Below are positions 16,920 to 22,098 of a DNA stretch of 22,098 bases, in pieces. Position numbers and translations under genes: made by a program. Each line of letters begins with the position of its first letter. The first letter of the stretch is position 1. Under the pieces are notes generated by a model. The model saw only the letters and a list, made by a program, of their open reading frames with translations. It was not told the DNA's origin and searched no databases. The stretch comes from Euryarchaeota archaeon UBA59 (GTDB lineage: Archaea; Thermoplasmatota; Poseidoniia; Poseidoniales; Thalassarchaeaceae), in contig DAVI01000012.1 of NCBI GenBank assembly GCA_002505495.1, positions 1 through 22,098 on the forward strand, read 5' to 3'.

Positions 16920-17002
16920 GCGGGGGGAGGGATTCGAACCCTCGTACCTCTAGGGACCGGAGCTTAAGTCCGGCGCCGTTGACCAAGCTTGGCAACCCCC
17001 GC
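16920..17002 (-). tRNA. tRNA-Leu (anticodon UAA)
   Basis: The minus strand folds as an 83-nt class II tRNA. The acceptor arms GCGGGGG and CCCCCGC pair perfectly, and the D stem is GCC/GGC. The anticodon stem CCGGA/TCCGG holds loop CTTAAGC with anticodon TAA. It has a long variable arm, then T arm GAGGG/CCCTC with loop TTCGAAT. CCA is not encoded. A T-rich stretch (CCCCTTTTCC) follows on the minus strand and may end its transcript. The gene lies 54 bases after folB. Confidence 0.95.
16973..16993. repeat. 21-base sequence shared by the two tRNA-Leu genes (copy 2)
   Basis: Identical to 215-235; it covers the D arm of tRNA-Leu(UAA). Confidence 0.85.
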
Positions 17003-17039
17003 AAAGGTGGTTGTTAGAATCAAGAACATGAACATTGGT

Positions 17040-17061
17040 AGTAAGTTAGTGAGAACTTACT
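17040..17061. terminator. 8-bp inverted repeat over the folB stop codon
   Basis: AGTAAGTT and AACTTACT flank a 6-base loop (AGTGAG). The repeat overlaps the TAA stop of folB and is followed on the minus strand by a T-rich stretch before tRNA-Leu(UAA). It may end the folM-folB transcript. It could instead belong to the tRNA promoter region. Confidence 0.4.
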
Positions 17062-17473
17062 CTCGTAAACGAACCATCTGACAGCCAATTTCCGCATCAC
17101 CATCGTAAATGTCGAGTTTGGTCGCAGTCACACTTGCGCCGAGAACCTCGGGTGGGCAGACAAAGGAGTCGAGTAGGTCTGATACCAATGATTCAAGCAG
17201 ATTGAAGCGGGAGCCACCCACGGCTGCATCGATTCTCGCTTTGATGAAGTCATAATCCAGAACTTGGTCGATTTCATCCTCACTCGGCGCGCTGGCGCCT
17301 GACAGATGGAGTTCGACATCAAACCGGATTCGTTGGGTGACGCCCTGTTCTTCGGGTAGAACGCCAAGTTCCATCTTGACGACATAGTTACTCAGTATCA
17401 GAGTCGTGATGGCTCTCAACTCACTACCACGGATCAAATCGGCTAGGAGTCCTTGTGAAGGTTCAACTTGCAT
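17057..17473 (-). CDS. folB: Dihydroneopterin aldolase (FolB family)
   Basis: FolB cleaves (or epimerises) dihydroneopterin in pterin and folate synthesis, in the cytoplasm. The 138-residue sequence shows the family core: GVLPEEQGVTQRIRFDVEL at 37-55, where E42 matches the catalytic Glu of E. coli FolB; VLDYDFIK with the conserved Tyr; FNLLESLV; and ATKLDIY, where K119 takes the place of the catalytic Lys, although the usual following Pro is Leu. There are about 20 extra residues at the N-terminus. ATG 17473 directly follows the TGA of the reductase gene, and the GGTGAT inside the reductase end serves as its ribosome binding site. The pair is thus translationally coupled. Other tunnelling-fold pterin enzymes are the alternative. 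Confidence 0.85.
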   Translation of the reverse strand: MQVEPSQGLLADLIRGSELRAITTLILSNYVVKMELGVLPEEQGVTQRIRFDVELHLSGASAPSEDEIDQVLDYDFIKARIDAAVGGSRFNLLESLVSDLLDSFVCPPEVLGASVTATKLDIYDGDAEIGCQMVRLRE

Positions 17474-18226
17474 TCAATCACCCCGCCCGTAGAGCACATC
17501 AGACGCACGCGGCGCGAGGTGCTCGCCCCCATCGACATGGATGACCTCTCCGGTCACTGCCTTTGCACCCACCAAAAACAAAACCGCTGATGCGATGTCC
17601 TCCGCCGTTGAACCTCGTCCAAGAGGAGTTGTGCCGTGCATCTCATCGAAGGAGGCCTGGCTGGCGTGTGGCGAGGGAAGGGTGAGGCCCGGGGCAATGC
17701 CATTGACCCGAACGGATGGTGCCAGCCCAATCGAGAGTGAGCGAGTGAGACCGGCGAGAGCATGTTTTGAGGTCGTGTACGAGAGGTAATCCGGGTTTGG
17801 ATTGGCTAATTTCTGGTCGAGTAGATTCACGATTACACCTCCAGTCTCGGGAACTTGGGCAGCAAATTCTCGGGAAAGGATGAGGGGGGCCAATGCGTTG
17901 ACCCTCAAAGTCCTCTCAAAGGTCTCGGGATTCAGTGATTCAAGGTCGTCGTATTCGAAGGTTGAGGCGTTGTTGACAAGAATATCCAAGCCGCCCAACT
18001 TGTCTGCAGCAGCCCCCACCATTGCGGAAACTGCAGCGATATCCGAAAACTCGGCCTGCAAGACCACGGCACTCACCCCGGTGTCTCTCAATTTCGCCGC
18101 CAGCGCCTCCGCCTCCTCAACAGAATTGTGGCAGTGAATGGCTACGGAATGGCCAGCTTCTGCAAGGGCGCGACAGATGGCGGCGCCGATTCGTCGCGCG
18201 CCTCCGGTGACTAGTGCCGCACCCAC
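17474..18226 (-). CDS. Pteridine reductase-type short-chain dehydrogenase (FolM/PTR1-like)
   Basis: This 250-residue Rossmann-fold enzyme probably reduces dihydropterins with NADPH. TGGARRIG at 7-14 is the Arg-containing nucleotide loop typical of PTR1/FolM rather than ordinary dehydrogenases. VNNAS follows, and the active site is D137, Y150 and K154 (YTTSK). The 13-residue Asp-to-Tyr spacing equals that of Leishmania PTR1 (Asp181/Tyr194/Lys198). HVDGGEHL closes the fold. I chose the GTG at 18226 because GGAGGCGAT, one mismatch from the ideal site, lies seven bases upstream and the fold begins at once; the ATG at 18388 would add 54 residues without known homology. The next gene is folB with zero spacing, so both act on the same pterin. 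The symbol folM is likely but not certain. Confidence 0.85.
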   Translation of the reverse strand: MGAALVTGGARRIGAAICRALAEAGHSVAIHCHNSVEEAEALAAKLRDTGVSAVVLQAEFSDIAAVSAMVGAAADKLGGLDILVNNASTFEYDDLESLNPETFERTLRVNALAPLILSREFAAQVPETGGVIVNLLDQKLANPNPDYLSYTTSKHALAGLTRSLSIGLAPSVRVNGIAPGLTLPSPHASQASFDEMHGTTPLGRGSTAEDIASAVLFLVGAKAVTGEVIHVDGGEHLAPRASDVLYGRGD

Positions 18227-18522
18227 AACATCGCCTCCTACCCACCCGTCCAAAGGCCCGGTTCTATTGACACCTTCGCGGCTCACGCCAATTGAATATC
18301 TCAGCCGGGACTGAGGTGAGAAAGGCTTCCTCACACTACAACCATCGAGGGGGACCTGTTGGCTCGACAGACGGCGCACCTTGACCAAGGGAGGGTCTGA
18401 TGTCGAACCCTTAACCGTGAGCGCCTCTCACGGAGAGGCGGGGCGAGCACTTGGCAGAACGGCATCTCCCGCTAATCGAAGATGAGGGCATCTCACTCGG
18501 TGGCTGCGGCGGAGCGGCGCGA
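18227..18522. promoter_or_regulatory. Divergent promoter region between folM-like gene and lipA
   Basis: These 296 bases hold no gene I can support beyond a possible lipA N-terminal extension. TTGAATATCT at 18290-18299 may be a TATA element for the reductase. CCCTTAACC at 18408-18416 is a weak candidate for lipA. Two dyads with half-sites GTGAG/CTCAC lie at 18316-18334 and 18417-18431, the second being part of the overlapping hairpins listed separately. Confidence 0.45.
18415..18440 (+). promoter_or_regulatory. Two overlapping, mutually exclusive hairpins upstream of lipA
   Basis: Hairpin A (18415-18433) is CCGTGAG-CGCCT-CTCACGG. Hairpin B (18422-18440) is CGCCTCT-CACGG-AGAGGCG. Each has a perfect 7-bp stem and a 5-base loop, and they share twelve bases, so only one can form at a time. 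They end 82 bases before the preferred lipA ATG and 10 bases before the alternative TTG. As RNA this would be a switch-like element; as DNA it could be a regulator binding site. Whether it is transcribed is not known. Confidence 0.5.
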
Positions 18523-19563
18523 ATGAGTCCGCTTGAGCGTAGGAGGGTGGAGCGAAAGCGGCTTCCCTCTTGGTTCAGAACCAGTCTGCCCACTGGCGCG
18601 GCACAATCGAATTACAACACTACTCGGAAAACGGTTCAGGAAAATCGTCTTCACACCGTCTGCGAGGAGGCGCGCTGCCCGAATGTCCACGATTGTTGGG
18701 GTCGGGGTACCGCGACCTTCATGATTGCAGGTCAAGAATGTACACGCGCCTGTCGCTTCTGTGCCGTTGGCACAATCAAGGTGCCACCTGCGCTCGACCC
18801 CGATGAACCGGCCAATCTCGCCGAGGCAATCGACCTGATGGGAATCAAACACGCGGTGATCACTGTCGTCAACAGAGATGACCTGCCAGATGGCGGGGCT
18901 GGCCATTACAAGCGCTGCATCAACGCAGTTCACGAACGCTGCCCAGATGTGACGCTCGAGTTCCTCTGCTCTGACCTCGATGGAAACTTTGCCGCCTTGG
19001 CACACCTTCTCGAGGATGTTCCACTCTCCGTGTTCGCCCACAACGTCGAGTGCGTTCCCCGCCTTGACCGAATAGTGCGAGATAGTCGGGCGAGTTTCCA
19101 ACAGTCAGTTGACATCTTGGCTGAGGCGAAGCGCCTTCGTCCGGACATCCTCACCAAGAGCAGCCTCATGGTCGGCGTCGGTGAGACGGACGAAGAGGTG
19201 ACGGAGGCTCTCAGCCTCCTGCGCTCAGCCGGCGTTGAATTGCTGACCATCGGCCAATATCTGCAACCTTCGGCTCACCACCTACAAATCGATCGGTTCC
19301 CAGAGCCAGAAAGGTTCGCGGAGTGGGATTCTCAAGCGAGAGAACTCGGCTTCAAAGGAGTTGCAAGCGGCCCGTTGGTACGTTCCTCCTACCGCGCCGG
19401 ACTGCTCCTTGAAGAGGCTAATGGCGGCCCTCCGCTGGTCACTCTGAGTACGACAGGCTCGGCGGTCAGCCACTTGCAGCCTAGCACGATTTCACCGACA
19501 TTGTCTGAGGTTTATGGCTCGCAGTCATCTACTTTGGGTGATGTGCGCTCGGGACAATCATGA
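18523..19563 (+). CDS. lipA: Lipoyl synthase (radical SAM)
   Basis: LipA inserts two sulphur atoms into octanoyl groups on lipoyl domains. From ATG 18523 it has 346 residues. Both clusters are visible: the auxiliary set C47-x4-C52-x5-C58 (CEEARCPNVHDC) and the radical SAM set C73-x3-C77-x2-C80 (CTRACRFC). The family RSSY motif lies at 287-290; its Ser is a ligand of the auxiliary cluster. After RSSY there are 56 residues, about 40 more than in E. coli, rich in Ser and Thr. GGAG ten bases upstream supports ATG 18523; a TTG at 18451 would add 24 residues of unlikely sequence. It lies 26 bases ahead of the dehydrogenase genes, whose E2 is its substrate, so it is almost certainly in their operon. 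Confidence 0.95.
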   Translation: MSPLERRRVERKRLPSWFRTSLPTGAAQSNYNTTRKTVQENRLHTVCEEARCPNVHDCWGRGTATFMIAGQECTRACRFCAVGTIKVPPALDPDEPANLAEAIDLMGIKHAVITVVNRDDLPDGGAGHYKRCINAVHERCPDVTLEFLCSDLDGNFAALAHLLEDVPLSVFAHNVECVPRLDRIVRDSRASFQQSVDILAEAKRLRPDILTKSSLMVGVGETDEEVTEALSLLRSAGVELLTIGQYLQPSAHHLQIDRFPEPERFAEWDSQARELGFKGVASGPLVRSSYRAGLLLEEANGGPPLVTLSTTGSAVSHLQPSTISPTLSEVYGSQSSTLGDVRSGQS

Positions 19564-19589
19564 TAGTGAGAACGAGATGAGGCGATTTC

Positions 19590-20831
19590 ATGCAGGGGGA
19601 TGAGTCGGACACTGGCATTGAGCCATACTCCGTTCCAACCGCACCTGCACGGCCCGGTGAACAGGCTGTTTTCGAGGAATGGACTGCCACTCCAGGCGAC
19701 CTCTCACGCCCCGACCCGGCCACCTGTACCTCGGATGATACTTCTGAACACGCCTTCGGTTTGGTCCGAGTTCTCGACGATGAACATCAGGCGAGCGGCG
19801 AATGGCATCCTGAGTTGTCCGCCGATGACCTTCGCACTGGACTGGAATTCATGTCTCGCCTACGAATTTTCGACGACCGCATGATGAAGATGCAGCGCAC
19901 TGGAAAGTTGTCTTTCTACATGCGCTCCTTGGGGGAGGAGGCTGTTGCAATCGCCCAGACGATGGCACTCGAAGAGCAGGATTGGGTATTCCCCACCTAT
20001 CGGCAGCCGGGTGCACAGTTTGTTCGCGGGAGGTCGATGGTCAGCATGATCAACCACTGCATCGGCAATGTGGAGGACAACATCAAAGGGCGGCAGATGC
20101 CGGTCCACTACTCTTGGCGAGAAGGCCACTTCATCTCGGTCTCAAGCCCGGTCGGAACCCAATTCAGTCAAGCGGTTGGAGTCGCCATGGCGAGTGCCTA
20201 CAAAGGTGACGACCAAGTCACTATCACTTGGATTGGAGATGGGGCGAGCGCCGAGGGAGACTACCACTACGCGCTGAACTTCGCCAGTGTGTTCAAGCCG
20301 CCTGTGATTCTCAACGTAGTCAACAACCAGTGGGCGATTTCGACCCATCGGAACCTCGCTACTGGTGGCTCGAACTTCGCAAGTCGCGGGCTTGCCTACA
20401 ACATCCCCTCAATCCGCGTCGACGGAAACGATTTCCTCGCCCTTTACTCGGTCACAAAGTGGGCTCGTCTGCGCGCCGGAGCGGGTGCTGGCCCAACCCA
20501 CATCGAGGTGCTAACCTACCGCGCTGCAGGCCACAGTAGCAGTGACGACCCGAGCCGCTACCGCCCGGAGGGTGAACGAGAGGCGTGGCCGGGTGGAGAC
20601 CCGATTGAACGGCTCAAGTTACATCTGATCGCCATTGGCGAATGGAGCGAAGAGCGACACTCCGAGATGGAGGAGCGCATCGACAACGAGGTGATGGCCG
20701 CCTACAAGGAAGCGGTCACTCACGGCGACTTGGCGAGCGGACCGTGGCCGCCCGCGAGCACCATTTTCACAGAGGTCTACGAGGAGGTCCCCTGGCACAT
20801 TCAGGAGCAGCGCGAGGAACTTGGCAAGTGA
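19590..20831 (+). CDS. bkdA1: 2-oxoacid dehydrogenase E1 alpha subunit, branched-chain type
   Basis: With E1-beta this subunit decarboxylates a 2-oxoacid using thiamine diphosphate and passes the acyl group to lipoyl-E2. The 413-residue protein has SFYMRSLGEEA, TYRQPG, KGRQMPVHYSWREGHFISVS and HSSSDDPSRYR, all closer to branched-chain (BCKDH) than to pyruvate E1-alpha. The cofactor motif is GDG at 216-218, then 26 residues, then NN at 245-246. Residues 1-50 are an acidic, probably disordered extension; the following GLVRVLDDEHQ region aligns with the N-terminal part of BCKDH. GAGGCGAT precedes ATG 19590. The gene follows lipA and is seven bases from E1-beta. The true substrate (branched-chain oxoacids or pyruvate) cannot be fixed from sequence. 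Confidence 0.92.
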   Translation: MQGDESDTGIEPYSVPTAPARPGEQAVFEEWTATPGDLSRPDPATCTSDDTSEHAFGLVRVLDDEHQASGEWHPELSADDLRTGLEFMSRLRIFDDRMMKMQRTGKLSFYMRSLGEEAVAIAQTMALEEQDWVFPTYRQPGAQFVRGRSMVSMINHCIGNVEDNIKGRQMPVHYSWREGHFISVSSPVGTQFSQAVGVAMASAYKGDDQVTITWIGDGASAEGDYHYALNFASVFKPPVILNVVNNQWAISTHRNLATGGSNFASRGLAYNIPSIRVDGNDFLALYSVTKWARLRAGAGAGPTHIEVLTYRAAGHSSSDDPSRYRPEGEREAWPGGDPIERLKLHLIAIGEWSEERHSEMEERIDNEVMAAYKEAVTHGDLASGPWPPASTIFTEVYEEVPWHIQEQREELGK

Positions 20832-20837
20832 GGTGAG

Positions 20838-21851
20838 ATGATGGCTAACATGAACATGATTCAGTCACTTAACTCCGCCCTTGACATCATGCTCGATAGG
20901 GACGAGACAGTCCTGATGTTCGGCGAGGACGTCGGCTACTTCGGCGGCGTCTTCCGTGTCAGCGACGGCCTTCAGGCAAAGCACGGAGTACACCGAGTAT
21001 TCGATTCACCATTGGCCGAAGGCGGCTTGGCAGCAATCGCCTTCGGTATGGGCCTCAACGGATTGCGGCCTATCGTAGAAATCCAGTTCTCAGACTACAT
21101 CTTCCCGGCTTACGACCAAATCGTCAATGAAATCGCAAAATTACGGCACCGCTCAGGTGGCGAGTTTTGGACCCCTGTGGTAGTCAGAGCCCCAGCAGGA
21201 GGAGGCATCAGGGGAGGCCACCACCACTCACAGTCGCCGGAGTCGCAGTTCACCCACACCCCTGGGCTGAATGTCGTCTACTGCTCGAATCCGTACAATG
21301 CGAAGGGGCTGCTCATCAGCGCCATCGAGTCGAATGACCCAATCATATTCCTAGAACCGAAAAGGTGCTACCGGGGACCATTTTACGGGGACCCCCACAA
21401 TGTACCCACATGGAAGGACCACCCTGACGGCGAGGTGCCCGAGGAGTACTACAAGATCCCATTGGGTGAGGCGCGTCTGGTCGAAGAGGGGAGTGACTGC
21501 ACAGTTATCTCATGGGGCGCGATGGTCCATGTCGCCGAGCAGGGCATTCGAGATTCTGGGATTTCCTGCGATCTGATTGACCTGCAATCTTTGGTTCCAT
21601 GGGACCGCGATGCTGTGGTAAAATCGGTTGAGAAGACTGGCCGCTGCGTCATTGTTCACGAAGCGCCGAAAACCAGCGGATTTGGGGCTGAAATGGCGGC
21701 GAGCGTACAAGAACGCTGCTTTTATTCCCTTGAGAGCCGAATCGAAAGGGTCACGGGCTGGGACACCCCCTTCCCCCACAGCACGGAGTGGGACTACATG
21801 CCGAGCCCGCAGAGAATCGCAGACGCAATCAAGCGAACCATGGAGGGATGA
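20838..21851 (+). CDS. bkdA2: 2-oxoacid dehydrogenase E1 beta subunit, branched-chain type
   Basis: This 337-residue subunit completes the thiamine-diphosphate site of E1. It has GEDVGYFGGVFRVSDGL, RVFDSPLAEGG, EIQFSDYIFPAYDQIVNE, GGGIRGGHHHSQSPE and SNPYNAKGLL, a very close match to BCKDH E1-beta. The C-terminal swivel domain shows ISWGAMVHVAEQG and DLQSLVPWD. The start is ATG 20838 with GGTGAG directly upstream; ATG 20841 is equally possible. It begins six bases after E1-alpha and ends two bases before E2, a tight operon. Length is normal for the family. Confidence 0.94.
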   Translation: MMANMNMIQSLNSALDIMLDRDETVLMFGEDVGYFGGVFRVSDGLQAKHGVHRVFDSPLAEGGLAAIAFGMGLNGLRPIVEIQFSDYIFPAYDQIVNEIAKLRHRSGGEFWTPVVVRAPAGGGIRGGHHHSQSPESQFTHTPGLNVVYCSNPYNAKGLLISAIESNDPIIFLEPKRCYRGPFYGDPHNVPTWKDHPDGEVPEEYYKIPLGEARLVEEGSDCTVISWGAMVHVAEQGIRDSGISCDLIDLQSLVPWDRDAVVKSVEKTGRCVIVHEAPKTSGFGAEMAASVQERCFYSLESRIERVTGWDTPFPHSTEWDYMPSPQRIADAIKRTMEG

Positions 21852-21853
21852 AG

Positions 21854-22098
21854 ATGGGAATTTACGGATTCAGACTACCCGACATCGGAGAGGGTGTGGT
21901 CGAGGGCGAAGTGGTCGCATGGCATGTCGAGGTCGGGGCCTCAGTCAACGAGGATGACCCGCTGGTCGATGTGATGACCGACAAGGCGAACGTGACGATT
22001 CCAAGTCCAGTTACAGGCACTGTCACCAAGACTGTCGGGGGGCCGGGTGACATCATCGCGGTCGGCTCGGTCTGCATTGAGTTCGAAGTCGAAGGAGA
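21854..22098 (+). CDS. bkdB: 2-oxoacid dehydrogenase E2 (dihydrolipoyl acyltransferase), N-terminal lipoyl domain, partial
   Basis: The gene begins with ATG 21854 after GGAGGGATG and runs out of the window after about 81 residues. Those residues form one lipoyl domain: FRLPDIGEG at 6-14, VEVGASVNEDDPLVDV, and DVMTDKANVTIPSP with Lys44 as the lipoylation site. LipA encoded upstream would make this cofactor. The acyltransferase domain, and whether an E3-binding domain follows, are outside the window. Assignment to branched-chain type rests on the two E1 genes before it. Confidence 0.92.
   Translation, partial: MGIYGFRLPDIGEGVVEGEVVAWHVEVGASVNEDDPLVDVMTDKANVTIPSPVTGTVTKTVGGPGDIIAVGSVCIEFEVEG

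Noticed and set aside
16852..17004. N-terminal extension of the 1000-residue surface protein to an ATG at 17004
   Set aside because: That stretch is the tRNA-Leu(UAA) gene and its trailer; the signal peptide begins after ATG 16851.
18227..18388. 54-residue N-terminal extension of the FolM-like enzyme
   Set aside because: The Rossmann fold begins at GTG 18226, which has a near-ideal ribosome binding site; the extension covers the promoter region.
18451..18522. TTG start giving LipA 24 more residues
   Set aside because: The added sequence is unlike LipA N-termini and ATG 18523 has GGAG at suitable spacing; it is kept only as an alternative.

Overview
The window most resembles an archaeal chromosome, probably a marine Thermoplasmatota lineage such as Marine Group II (Poseidoniia). 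The sequence signs are two class II leucine tRNA genes without an encoded CCA end, an XPD/Rad3-type iron-sulphur helicase, GGTGA-type ribosome binding sites in front of several starts, and very large single-pass surface proteins, one rich in Asp repeats and one ending in an acidic cytoplasmic tail. The lineage call is an inference from gene content; no marker gene was compared.

Layout. 1-135: a probable gene end on the + strand. 162-244: tRNA-Leu(CAG) on the - strand. 427-1813 (+): a small accessory block with a winged-helix regulator, an overlapping three-helix membrane protein and a ribbon-helix-helix protein. 1814-2109: an unusually C-rich spacer with several hairpins. 2110-4676 (+): an XPD-type helicase and a coupled gene of unknown function. 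4753-16851 (-): two surface protein genes. The first transcribed (13849-16851) encodes a 1000-residue exported protein. The second (4753-13707) encodes 2984 residues with Asp-rich calcium-type repeats, a transglutaminase-like domain, a long stack of beta-sandwich domains, one membrane helix and a DUF4129-like tail. 16920-17002 (-): tRNA-Leu(UAA). 17057-18226 (-): a pteridine pair, a FolM/PTR1-type reductase followed directly by FolB. After a divergent promoter region with overlapping hairpins, 18523-22098 (+) holds lipoyl synthase and then E1-alpha, E1-beta and the start of E2 of a branched-chain-type 2-oxoacid dehydrogenase.

How the genes work together. LipA builds the lipoyl group carried by Lys44 of the E2 protein, which receives acyl groups from the E1 alpha/beta enzyme, so the last four genes form a coherent metabolic operon. 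FolM and FolB act on dihydropterins. The two surface genes are co-directional and probably form a cell-envelope pair. The least explained items are the transglutaminase-like domain, where the expected catalytic His and Asp appear to be replaced, and the mutually exclusive hairpins upstream of lipA.
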